From: Rhizoctonia solani
Taxonomy: Eukaryota; Basidiomycota; Agaricomycetes; Cantharellales; Ceratobasidiaceae
NCBI RefSeq assembly: GCF_016906535.1
Contig: NC_057384.1
Span: forward strand, 1,605,391 to 1,669,390
Direction: 5' to 3'
Length of the DNA: 64,000 nt
The notes under the pieces were generated by a model. It worked only from the letters and a program-made list of their open reading frames with translations, did no database searches and was not told where the DNA came from. Positions within the stretch are counted from its first letter, which is position 1. Every line of letters starts with the position of its first letter. Below, piece after piece: positions 12,101 through 20,518 of this stretch. A program made the translations under genes and the position numbers.

Positions 12101-12533
12101 TAAGGGGATTTTGATCAGCTTCTTCCTCCTCGGCAATTGCCACATGTTCCGGTGGAGCGTGGGGAAAGGATAGGGTCCGGTGGTTCCAATCAATTTCCAG
12201 GTTGTGGGCGTCCAACCATTTCAAACCTAAGATGGCAGCGTGAGACCCTGTGTTGCAAATGAGGAAGGTCTCAGTTATACGTTTGCCATCAAAGGAAAAG
12301 GTTAGGTTAGCCTTTTTCCAGATTTTGCCAGCCTGGGGGCTTGACCCATCAAGCATGGTAACGGTGCGGGGTGAAGGAAGGTCTATGAGTGGAAGGCGGA
12401 GTGATTCCGCGGTACAAGGGTGCATAAAGGATGAGGTGGCGCCTGAGTCAATCAGGACTTCTAAGTGTTCCGCTTGTTTCTCTGGCTTAATTGAAATCGT
12501 GAAGAGTGGGGATATTCTATTGTTACTATTCAA
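9003..12533 (-). CDS. Gypsy Pol: PR-RT-RNase H-integrase-chromodomain
   Basis: This polyprotein copies and integrates the element. Approximate residue positions are: aspartic protease VLIDSGATSSF at 26-36; RT with YLDDILIY near 334; RNase H with FLETDAS near 480, HDKELLAI and FTDHCNLEYW; integrase zinc site H...GH...CETC near 700-740; DDE core D (YDMIVDLP, about 771), D (ISDRGR, about 828), E (GQTEQVN, about 864); chromodomain (VKWKGYGSEENTWEP) near 1060-1090. The first displayed codon is TTG. The frame is open upstream to 12665 and overlaps the end of gag, so translation probably arrives by -1 frameshifting. The C-terminus runs through the polypurine tract and 56 codons into the LTR. No stop or frameshift was seen. 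Confidence 0.93.
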   Translation of the reverse strand: MNSNNRISPLFTISIKPEKQAEHLEVLIDSGATSSFMHPCTAESLRLPLIDLPSPRTVTMLDGSSPQAGKIWKKANLTFSFDGKRITETFLICNTGSHAAILGLKWLDAHNLEIDWNHRTLSFPHAPPEHVAIAEEEEADQNPLNGVPSKYHQYAKVFGEEEFNKLPPHRHYNIGIELTEEGPLNSPLYSMTDAKSATLKDWLRDELKAGKICPSKSSISSPVMFVPKKDGSRRLVVDYCCLNSRTKKNVYPLPCPDDLMAQLRGAKVFTKLDLRWGYNNVRVKKGDKWKTAFRTKYGLYKSLVMTFGLTNAPASFQHFMNDLFKDLLDVCVIIYLDDILIYSKDDITHTQHVHEVLRRLMENQLFCKALKCTFHITLVEYLGIIVSDKGFSLDKLKIQAVQEWPTPTKVKEVQSFLGFANFLRQFVANFSHMARPLHNLVKKDTPWKWDTKEQEAFQGLKNAITNAPVLCHADPSKPYFLETDASGAALGSILSQRQEDGRLHPLGFLSESFKGAEQNYDTHDKELLAIIRSFEYWRIFLEGTLHPVTVFTDHCNLEYWKESRTFNCCHARWHLLLAGYNFQIVYCPGKQSGKPDALSRQSDHANIPPASQTMLPNPVFANVALVTPEKELQRQIEAGLDQDESLEEILQFLQNESKAPPSIKKAFKDYKMEAGLLFYQGRIVVPDVGTLRTDLLHIFHDSPLAGHPGRQQTLELVSRNYYWPGIRADMYWHVDSCETCQRIRKPKYTSIPPQPLELPSRPWQHVSYDMIVDLPKDGNNNSILVIIDSFTKYGIFVKCSKRLKAPELAELFLEHMWKRHGMPEKTISDRGRVFNNKFLQALYKQLGIDPHFSSAYHPQSNGQTEQVNPSIKHFLRAYSGINQRDWTRWLPMAEFAYNNAVHSSTGKTPFKALYGWEPSLTPSNVPTDVPEANELAQTMEAQWKEVEAALWQSKTRMTTGEEGSPTAFEIGEEVWLDAKNISLKTLSSKLLEQCLGPFKVSEKISNRTYQLELPTTMRIHNVFYVGLLSKVKKDDKCTFKNCPPPVTIDREEEYKVEGITDMEERNGKWFFRVKWKGYGSEENTWEPQENLKNAGKILKKYEEEMRKKALGAAKALKGGQCCRHTQYQGIYSHFLGFKQKQTDNIFDHVTSALISYAKRQATSPSALTSAYVATST
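9174..9185 (-). promoter_or_regulatory. Polypurine tract of the gypsy element
   Basis: In element sense, aaaggggggcag directly precedes the LTR TGT. This primes plus-strand DNA synthesis. The same 12 bases plus TGT occur at the TRIM tract (15111-15125). Confidence 0.8.
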
Positions 12534-12595
12534 TATATTACAGATTTCAACAAGCCCAGAGTCCTTGGGGTCCTTGCGCGCGGCAGCAGGTACCC

Positions 12596-13948
12596 TTACT
12601 CTTTTCCCGATTGGTACTTGGAGTCTTTGCCAATTTTGGCGGTTTCCTTGGCTTTCCCCTTTTCCTCAATAGGGGTAGCCTTCCAGCCTGTGCGGCATTC
12701 CGCAAACTTGTGGCCCATTTTGCCGCATTTGATGCAGGCGCCAGCGGCGCGGCGGTGATTTTGTTCCTCTTCCAACACAAAGTTGGGGTCATTGGAGAGT
12801 TTCTTTGAACTGGATGTGATTTGACCGGTACTTGTCCCCCTTGGGGGGTTAGATGGTCTGCTAGACTTATTGTCCCTTGGTGGGTGGCTAGCACGCTCTT
12901 TGCGGAGAGCGTTGTCAATGACAAGTGCTGCGTTCTGCAGCTCAAGGAGTGTACAGGGCCGGTGTTTGCGGGTTGCAATTTGGCAACTGACCTCCCAGTG
13001 GAGGCCACGGGCAAACTGGCCTCTAAGGGCCGCGTTGTTCCAGTCCAGTTCCATTGCCAGGGTTCTGAACTTTGTGATATAGTCCGCGCATGTGCCGGAC
13101 TGGGTAAGAGTGGTGATCTTCCGCTCGGCGGCCCTTGTGGCGTCAGGGTCACCAAATGCTGCCAAGAACTCTAATTTAAATCCCTTGACCGTTTGAATGA
13201 TTGCTTGGTGTGACCCAAGCTGGTCAAGGTGAGGGTGGGCCCATGCTCCTGCAGAGTCCTTCATGTTCATTAGGAGGAAGGATAGGACTTCTTGGTCCGT
13301 GGGAAACATGCAAGAGTTCAGCCGGGTCCAAGCCAGCATCCTTGTGAGCCATTGTTTGGCTTCACTCCCGATCTTGCCTGTATAGGCATCTGGGTGGTCT
13401 ACTTTGACCGGGGCAGGATAGGCGGCAATTGGAGCCGGAGGTGGAGAGGCAGGTGCTCCAATCGGGGATTGGAGACGCGGAGATAGAGGGGGAGACAGGA
13501 CTTGCGGGGGCGCAACTCTTCTTGGGGTAGGCTGGGCAAGGCCTGGGATTGCCCTGGGTGCTTCTGCCCAGAAGGGGGCCCCACTAGTTGTTCCAGTAGG
13601 CTTGACCTTTGGTATGGGGCGTGGCGTTTCTTCCACGGCCTTGGGTTGAGGTCCTTCTGGTGTTCTGGGCCCTTGGAGCTGGAGGGTTTTAAGCCCATCC
13701 TTGACAACATTGACGGTTTGGGATATGTTTTTGACGTTTGTCCAGGTTTCAACCCCTGCTTCCTTGATTTCAGCAATTTCCCGTTCCAAGCGTTCAACTT
13801 GGCTGAGTAGCCCAAGGAGGAGTCGGGTAACTTGTTCAAGGGAGACTTTGCCATACTCAACAGAGGTGGCTGGCGGAAGTTGGGGTTCCACGTAGCCCTG
13901 ATCAAAAGGGGATTGGGCTCAAGAGGTTGTCCTGGAACGGGTTGCCAT
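12596..13948 (-). pseudogene. Gypsy gag, zinc-knuckle capsid protein with one early stop
   Basis: This is the structural protein of the virus-like particle. The open part is 431 codons (13891 to 12596). It has a coiled-coil-like N-terminus (LLGLLSQVERLEREIAEIKE), a Pro-rich linker, the retrotransposon Gag core around residues 150-290 and a zinc knuckle CIKCGKMGHKFAEC (C-x2-C-x4-H-x4-C) near residue 390. The open frame has no ATG at its start. The only in-frame ATG is 13948, in a good context (ccATGG), and TGA at 13919-13921 interrupts it nine codons later. That TGA would be CGA (Arg) before a C-to-T change. This copy of gag is therefore probably not translated in full. Confidence 0.8.
12602..12608 (-). 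promoter_or_regulatory. Candidate -1 ribosomal frameshift heptamer G GGA AAA
   Basis: In gag phase the codons read tcg gga aaa gag taa. The heptamer GGGAAAA has the X XXY YYZ form two codons before the gag stop at 12596-12598. A -1 slip enters the pol frame, which is open from 12665. No other way of linking the two frames was seen. Confidence 0.65.
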
Positions 13949-14438
13949 GGAAGGTTGGGGGTAGGAGCGGCCAGTGTGAGAAGAGGCCCGTGAAGAGGAG
14001 CGCGTGGGAGTGCAAGAGAGAATGGTGGAATGGGGGGGTGGGGTGACAGGCTGTGTAGCCAGGTAATGCCTATATCAGGACTTATGAGCGCTTTGTTACG
14101 CAAACGCTAAACCTCTGCGTCAAACAACCTAGCGTTGGACAGTAAGTGCCGCTAATTACAGCCGTGGGCGGGCGTAATGTAGGGTCTTGTCTCTGCAAGC
14201 GGGTGTATCTGCTGTCTGAGGTTGCTGGTAACAGGTGCGGCAACCGTGGGTATGCGGACAATTAGAACCCGTCTGCCTTATAGCAATTTGGTACTAGGTG
14301 GAGCCGACGCTGGTTTGATTATTGACAGCAAAAGGCAAGCTCAATCACCTGTTTTCCCTTGTGCTAGTACAGGGGGTCTTCTTGTTTGTTGTGGCTAAGT
14401 GGGTGTGCTTGGTGGGCACGGTTTGCAACCAACTTAAG
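13949..14438 (-). other. Gypsy 5' untranslated leader
   Basis: About 0.5 kb between the primer site and the gag ATG. It has no coding features in element sense. The long antisense-like frame across 13399-14103 overlaps gag and lacks domains. Confidence 0.55.
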
Positions 14439-14451
14439 GTTGATTACCTAG
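14439..14451 (-). promoter_or_regulatory. Primer-binding site, possibly self-primed
   Basis: In element sense the sequence after the 5' LTR is CTAGGTAATCAACC, without a tRNA-type TGG start. It can pair at 10 of 12 positions with GGTCAATTACCT inside the LTR (14720-14709). That segment lies about 35 bases after the TATA box, where the transcript is expected to start. This resembles Tf1-type self-priming. Confidence 0.45.
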
Positions 14452-15043
14452 TGTCCTAGACGTCCGTTAGGGCGTTGAGGGGGATGGCGCTTGTGGCTGC
14501 GGTGTACAATGAGAAAGGCGCTGTAAGGCAACAACAAACCTATCTATGGCAACAAGCAGCTATCCTACAACAACAAGACCGCTTAAGGCAGTGACGAGCT
14601 ATCTAAGTACAACAACAAAGCCGCTTAAGGCGGTGTAGACTATCTAAGTGGCTAAACTAAGTAATTACTGGGCTGTAGGGCCCTTGTACACTGAGTGGAT
14701 GCGACAAGAGGTAATTGACCTGGGTGTTACCATGGTTGGTTGGCCTCCTTATATATTACAGAGCTACCTAATTACAAATACAACTATATGCAATACCGTA
14801 TCAAATAAGAACCCCAATCCGCAGTTGGCCTTACTCATGCATACGTGTCACTGACGTGTCATAGTGATGTCATCAGGTGGAGGTGGCTATGTATGCTGAG
14901 GTAAGCGCAGATGGGGACGTGGCTTGGCGCTTAGCGTATGATATAAGCGCCAAGGTCATGTGATCGAAAATGTTGTCTGTTTGCTTTTGTTTAAATCCAA
15001 GAAAATGGGAATAAATTCCCTGGTATTGAGTGTGTCTACAACA
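14452..15043 (-). repeat. 5' LTR of the gypsy element (element sense)
   Basis: 592 bp, starting TGTTGTAGACAC and ending CTAGGACA in element sense. It carries the TATA-like box and is followed by the primer site. Confidence 0.95.
14749..14755 (-). promoter_or_regulatory. TATA box of the gypsy LTR promoter
   Basis: TATATAA in element sense within TGTAATATATAAGG. The expected start is near 14720-14725. The 3' LTR has the same box at 8879-8885. Confidence 0.55.
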
Positions 15044-15048
15044 CTACC
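15044..15048. repeat. Right TSD of the gypsy element
   Basis: ctacc, matching 8577-8581. Confidence 0.9.
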
Positions 15049-15113
15049 CCCCAAATTTGGGCTTGGGCCAGCATGCAACCACTTGTACTGGTCATGTGAC
15101 CGTGTCCAGGACA

Positions 15114-15202
15114 CTGCCCCCCTTTTTTGGGTGGGCAGCGCCCCTGTGAAAAGTTTTTCCCATGGTGGGAATAGAACTGGTGTCCTTCCAAGTTCTACCA
15201 AG
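15114..15202 (-). other. TRIM internal domain (89 bp)
   Basis: In element sense it starts CTTGGTAGAAC, with TGGTAGAAC fitting a tRNA 3'-end complement. It continues through a second tRNA-like stretch (CCAGTTCTATTCCCACC) and ends in a polypurine tract. No open frame of note. Confidence 0.7.
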
Positions 15203-15375
15203 TGTCATAAACAGAGGAAAATAGAACTAGCCGGAATTGAACCAGCTTGACCACTAAGCCATAGAGCCCTATTATTCCTCTGCTGACAACCCATGATTAC
15301 ACCTGCTACCCCCCAAATTTGGGCTTGGGCCAGCATGCAACCACTTGTACTGGTCATGTGACCGTGTCCAGGACA
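15203..15375 (-). repeat. Right (uninterrupted) LTR of the TRIM
   Basis: 173 bp with TG...CA ends. Identical to the joined left LTR except at one position. Followed by the gcaac TSD at 15376-15380. Confidence 0.88.
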
Positions 15376-18223
15376 GCAACCAACTCTGCGCAACTCTACG
15401 CGGCGCCATCAGACAAGCTTGCCGGAGCAACGGAGACCGCATATTATCCAAAATCCGCACATCCAAGGTCTTTGAGTTGTTAAAATGGTTCCAAGGAAAG
15501 CAACGGTCCCTACTGCCCCCAATCAAAAATCCAAATGGCGGTCTCACAGCCACGCACCCGCACCACAAAGCCAAAAATCTAGCTAAGCAGTTCTTCCCTC
15601 CTATTGCCAACCCCAACGTCACCCTACAACCCCTTGGCATCAAACGGATGCCCAAGCGGGCCTTCCAGGAGATCACAGTTGACAAAATTGCTAATGCCAT
15701 CAAGAGCACATCCAACAAGTCATCTCCTGGAGCTTTTGGTTCAAACTACAGGGTACTTAAGTGGGCTTTCTGGTGCAACACAACCCTCTTTGCTAAACTG
15801 TTTAATCTATGCTTGAATATTGGCTATCACCCCACCTCTCTGCAAAACTGTGTCATTGCCCCAATTCCTAAACCCTGTCAACAAGACATGTCTCTACCCA
15901 AGAACTACCAGCCCATTGCTTTACTTGAGACCCTATCCAAACTACTGGAGAAGGTCATCACAACACAACTTACCTTTGAAGCTGGGAAATTTGCTCTCAT
16001 CCCCCAGAGCCAATTTGGGGGAAGGGACATCACATCTTGTACTGATGCGGGCATCTGCATGGTCCACAATATCAAGTCACACTGGAAGTCCAACCATAGA
16101 GTCTCACTTATCACTCTTGACGTATCTGGATATTTCAACAATGTGGACCACAACAGACTCATATACACCCTAGACCGCATGGGATACTCCAATCAAATCT
16201 GCAACTGGATGAAATCATACCTCAGCCACAGAACCGCCCAGTTCAGAATTGATGGACATCTCTGCCCATCCATTGCCCTCCCCACAGTGGGAATTCCCCA
16301 GGGCTCTCCCCTATCCCCTATTTTGTTCTCCTTATACTCAACTCCCTACTCATTGCTGCTCAAGACAACCATGCACAGTCATTTGCATACATTGACGACT
16401 TCACCATACTAGCTTGGGGGAAGTCACATGAGTATAATGTTGCCACAATGGGACAGATAGCCACTTGAGTCTCTAACACTGCCACAAAACTTGGTCTTGA
16501 ATTTGAAATTGATAAGTCTGACCTTATTCATTTTTATTGCCACCCTAACCACTCTTCCAACCCCAGTCTTCACCTTACCCTGAACGGCAAGAACTACACC
16601 ATACTGCCCCAAGGATGTATTTGTTGGCTAGGATTCTACCTAGATAGAAAGCTCACGTTCAAAGAGCATATTGCTAACTCCGCCAACAAAGCTAAAGCCA
16701 TCATAGCCGGATTAGGAATGCTAGCCAACACACAGCGTGGACTCACCATCAAACACGCGTGCATCCTTTACCTCACCTGTGTCATCCCAATCCTTACATA
16801 TGGATCCCCTCTGTGGTTTCTGGGGCGCAGACAGAAGTTGTTGCTTGAACCGCTTAGGAAGGTCCAGAACCAAGGATTGAGATGGCTTCTTGGAGCCTTC
16901 AAAACCACTCCTATCCCCTGTCTCGAACACCTAGCATCTATCCCACCCCTGCACATCACGTGCCACAAGCTCATCATGAACTACTCAGCAAAGCTCAGAA
17001 CCATCCCTAAGTCATCCGAAGTTGCTAAACGTCTCCCTGCATCATGGGACACGCATATACCCACCCTTAACAGCAACAGAAAGAACACAACTGAGAGCTC
17101 ACAATCCCCCATCCACTTCATTGCATCACACAGTCACCCACACATTGAATTTGTCTCGCCTCACATTAACCACCCATCCAACCCAACCATTCCATTCCCT
17201 GATCAAATCAAAATCAAGGACTCCACTGATGGACTTAAGCGCAACGAATACCGCGACAAAATCCTATCCGAAATTAGCGTACTTGAAGAATGTCATGCCA
17301 GCGTTCTTGGCTACTCAGATGGGCACGCGGCGGTGTCCAATGGCATTCGGAAAGTTGGCGTCGGCTACGTTATACGTGCCGGAAAAAGGACCTTGTCGTC
17401 GTCGTCAGTTGGAATTGGACCGCGAGCCAACATCTATGATGCAGAAATGCTGGGAATATTATTAGCGTTCATGAAAGCTAAACAAATAGCCGAAAACCAA
17501 GGTTATCGCAAAATACGCATATATTACGACAATCAGTCCGCCGTTAAATCTATCGCCGACCTATCACAACATCCGTGCCAATACACATCCAGAGCATTCG
17601 TCACCGCCGCCAAGGCATTTGTGGCGGAACACCCAGAACGATCCATCCACATCACCTGGACACCTGGGCACAACGGAGTCGAAGGCAACAAAACAGCGGA
17701 CCGCTTGGCTAACGAGGGAGCTAGAGTGGCCCCAAACCCCATATTCAATCGCACCATTACATGGGCGAAAGAACAGGCAACTCGCAAAACCATACGTTCA
17801 TGGAAGAAAGCATGGTACGAACACTCGGAATCACGTATTAACTCGAAATATTACATACCCCGCCCACCCGCACTCAAACTACATCCCATATTCACCTCAA
17901 GCAAGCTGGGCAGGGACATCGAGTGCCGCCTCGTACAATACCTCACCGGACACGGACATTACGGCGAGTACCATGCACAATTCCACCACGACGTAGATCC
18001 CAGATGCGCCTGCGGGGAGTCGGAGGAGACAATCTTTCATTTAACCACCTCCTGTCCCGCTACGGCGGGACACAGGGGGATACTCAGTGAGTTTTCCACC
18101 AACATTAATGATCCCACACTGTTTGGCTCCCTGGCAGGTCTCGAAGCAGTCGCAAAGTTCATAGCCAAGACGGGCATAGGCCGAAGACGAGGAGGCCCGC
18201 AGGCAGCCGCTCAAGCCATGTAG
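15376..18223 (+). pseudogene. LINE ORF2, 3' part: reverse transcriptase, RNase H, zinc motif
   Basis: Continuation of ORF2 after the nested insertion. RT motifs run from KNYQPIALLETLSKLLEK and LDVSGYFNNVDH to GIPQGSPLSPILF. The catalytic SFAYIDDF lies in another frame because one base is missing near 16343-16350. An in-frame TGA at 16466-16468 follows, plausibly from CGA. From 16469 the frame is open to 18223. RNase H is intact (YSDGHAAV, YDAEMLGI, YYDNQSAV, TPGHNGVEGNKTADRLA). A C-terminal C-x-C...H...C motif (CACGESEETIFHLTTSCP) closes the protein. The RT break makes the copy non-autonomous even without the insertion. Confidence 0.9.
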
Positions 18224-18494
18224 TACATACGCCCTTAAGGCCGCCACTCCACTCCCGCCCTTACGGCCGCTACCCCGAGTTAGGCCTTAAGCCACCTGTA
18301 TGTCGCCACGCGACCCTTTCTTTGTCCTCTGACCGTGCTACGTTCTCGTTCGTTTCTTTCTGTGTGTTTCCCCGCTTGCGCTTTGTTTTGTAGCTTTCAC
18401 GGTTCGGTCCCGGTTTTTGTGAGCGGTTTGCCTAGTTCGCATGTAGCTCCCGTATTGTCTTATATATGGAAATGTATCAAAAAAAAAAAAAAAA
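18224..18494 (+). other. LINE 3' UTR and poly(A) tail
   Basis: A pyrimidine-rich 3' UTR ends in gagcggtttgcctagttcgc, a short spacer and about 15 A. The same 3' terminal block is found in the second LINE at 56.5 kb. Confidence 0.85.
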
Positions 18495-18508
18495 ATAGCG
18501 CCACGCTG
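18495..18508. repeat. Right TSD of the LINE
   Basis: atagcgccacgctg, identical to 5121-5134. Confidence 0.93.
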
Positions 18509-19796
18509 ACAGGCGTTACGTATTGGAAGCTTATATAGATCAATACATGGCCCGGCTGCGAAATCAATAGCCGAGTACATCAGTACCTTGGTCTCATATC
18601 ATACTAGCTAGGGGCCGATCAACGGAGAAATCCCCATACTGACGGCTGTGGCGAACCTCAGCTGTGCGTAGAAGCTTCTTTCTGACACTATACAAGGTTA
18701 AAATACTGAAAATAAGAATATGTGTTTAAGTATGAACTGAGCTGAAATCAAGGTCAATATATGCTAACTTTAAATGTCGATTCTCCCTTAATCTGATTCA
18801 TACTGAGGAAGGCATAATAATGTTGTAGTTTTCAGGCCTAATTATACTGAAAATAAGATGTCTTTTACTGACATACTCATTTTCAAGATCTTATCACACC
18901 ACAGTGTGACGACGCAAGCATGGTATAAGATGTTCCCTATACATTCCGTGGTGCCTGAAAACATCGTTAACGTCAGTCTTCACTCGTCTTTTCACAGATG
19001 GGTCAAGTAATTTGCTCACTGTCTTCTCCTTCTCACTCACGTTAGTGTCCTTCTCCTATACCAGTAAATTGTACCCAGCGATATTATGGCAAACCACCAA
19101 AAAGAACGGTTTACTTCGTAACGGAGGAAATCACGGGAAACTAATGAGTATTGGAACAAGATCTCGCTTTGTATGACCTAGATGATCCAATTGTTGCAAC
19201 ATCATGCCACTGTTGTGATCGAACCCAATAAGCCTGGACCACTACCATCAACTTTGTAGCGCCAGTTGAGACTTACTACCTTCGTGATCACGCTCCGCCT
19301 CTACGGTCACGCCCAGCTTTGTGACCATGCCTTCGCCATTTATAGTCACACCAACCGCCTCACTGCCTTCCATGATGAAGCCACACTGCCAAATTTCGTC
19401 TCATTTCGGCCATATCTATCTCAGTACAACGTTAGATGATAGGAGAATCGTATGTTTTCCGATTGATGTCTGTAGCACCAAGTATATTCCGACAATGCGC
19501 GTGAGTGAAAGGAACGCCGAATTGTATGCGAATAGACCAACCAACCAACGCCATCCGTACAGCCTACATATCCTGTGCTTCGACAGGGTATACTTCATTA
19601 TATTTAAGACTAACGTAAATCTCGGCTCGAATAGGACTATATATGTAATTGAATAAAAAACCAGAACCATCTTGTCTCACTTGAACGCACCAATGTGGCG
19701 CGTCATGTGGCGCAGAGCCAATCCTTTCACATCACGTGACTATCCCAAGCCCAATTTTCTCCACAACTACCACCGCCACGACCACCGCCTCCTACT
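18509..19796. other. No recognised gene
   Basis: AT-rich intergenic DNA between the LINE and a plus-strand gene. No repeat or RNA gene identified. Confidence 0.4.
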
Positions 19797-20518
19797 ATGG
19801 ACTCATTATCACTCTTGCGCGAATCACTACCCAATGCAAAGCTCGAGAATGCAGAGCGAGAAATGTCAATGGACTTTAAAGGTCCGTTGTCTCCCTATCA
19901 GTTCAATCCATCTGCTGACTAACGTAACCATGAACAGCCGCAGCCCAGTCACTCGCAACTCTCTTCAAGTCGTCTAAACAAACTGTGAAGCACGCACACG
20001 ACGCGGGGTACGCAGCATGTCTGCAGGATATGCTCCAGTTTATCCAATCGGGAGTGTCAGAGGACCGAGATGGGATGGGCGTGGCGAGAGTGATGGATTG
20101 GGTTGAAGGACAGCTGGATCGGTATCGGGAAGGAAGGGAGTTTGAGAGCGCAGACGAGGCTATTGCTGCATTGCCACCACGGCCATCGGTAGCGACCAGA
20201 GACGAGAGTCGATCCCCGCGACGGGCGTCTACTTCATCTTTGCCCTCCGAATCCCCATTTGACGCCACATTTGGAACGAACATAGTCACTGCATCGAAGA
20301 GACGACACGGTGCTATCAATTCGACAGAGACTAGGCGTCGAACGAGGGTTGGACCGGCTCCTGGCGAGAGGGATATCAGAACTCCCAGGAAGGTCAAGAA
20401 GGCTGTGCCAGGAGAAAGAGCAGAACGAGACAAGACGACGGATACAATGGATTTTGAAGAGGAAGGAGGAAGAGACCGCAAGCGCTCAAGGATAACCACT
20501 GCTACTCCCCCTTCGTAG
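19797..20518 (+). CDS. HAPSTR1/C16orf72-like small protein (221 aa)
   Basis: Two exons (19797-19881, 19938-20518) are joined by a 56-base intron with a CTGACTAAC branch-like site. They give 221 residues from the ATG MDSLSLLRESLPN. Residues 29-95 (AAAQSLATLFKSSKQTVKHA, GYAACLQDMLQFI, VMDWVEGQL) resemble the helical core of the HAPSTR1/C16orf72 family: F-x-x-A-x-x-V-x-x-L-Y/F-K, then a His/Asp-rich helix, then D-x-L-x-W/F. The rest is disordered and basic, ending in RKRSRI, like the Lys/Arg-rich tail of that family. HAPSTR1 is a nuclear stress-response partner of HUWE1 in animals. Whether the fungal protein does the same is inference. The match is from memory and only moderate. Confidence 0.5.

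Larger units (their letters stand above)
8582..15043 (-). mobile_element. Ty3/gypsy chromovirus LTR retrotransposon (6,462 bp)
   Basis: Two 592-bp LTRs (8582-9173 and 14452-15043) flank gag and pol on the minus strand. Both ends are TG...CA and a ctacc TSD is present. Pol order is protease, RT, RNase H, integrase, chromodomain, which is the chromovirus layout. All pol catalytic motifs are present and the pol frame is open from end to end. Gag has a TGA ten codons after its likely ATG. The element sits in the left LTR of the TRIM, in the same orientation as the TRIM. Confidence 0.95.
8474..15375 (-). mobile_element. 435-bp TRIM (miniature LTR element), itself interrupted
   Basis: With the gypsy insertion and its extra TSD removed, this is 173-bp LTR, 89-bp internal part and 173-bp LTR. 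The LTR pieces are 8474-8581 plus 15049-15113 on the left and 15203-15375 on the right. They begin TGTCATAAAC and end CCAGGACA, and the two copies differ at one base (8569 region, C versus T). The flanks are a gcaac TSD. In minus orientation the internal part begins with a TGGTAGAAC primer-site-like sequence 2 bases from the LTR and ends with a purine tract aaaaaaggggggcag. There is no coding capacity. These features together define a terminal-repeat retrotransposon in miniature. It must be moved by another element's proteins. Confidence 0.85.
5135..18494 (+). mobile_element. Tad1-like LINE, full-length, split by nested LTR elements
   Basis: This is a non-LTR retrotransposon bounded by 14-bp direct repeats and ending in a poly(A) tract. 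Without the nested insertion (8474-15375 plus one 5-bp TSD copy) it is about 6.45 kb. ORF1 is a zinc-knuckle protein. ORF2 has an APE-type endonuclease, reverse transcriptase, RNase H and a C-terminal Cys/His motif, the arrangement of fungal Tad1-clade elements. The 5' leader before the ORF1 ATG is only 14 bases, so the copy is complete or lacks just some 5' UTR. ORF2 is inactivated by the insertion, by a one-base frameshift near 16345 and by a TGA at 16466-16468. Confidence 0.93.

Noticed and set aside
13399..14103. A 234-aa minus-strand frame in the gypsy leader and gag region
   Set aside because: It is an alternative frame of gag and the leader, Pro-rich with no domain, while the gag frame has the zinc knuckle and capsid pattern.
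15345..15375. The ATG at 15345 as a genuine start of the LINE RT protein
   Set aside because: It lies in the TRIM LTR. LINE coding sequence starts at 15376, in phase with the endonuclease part ending at 8473.
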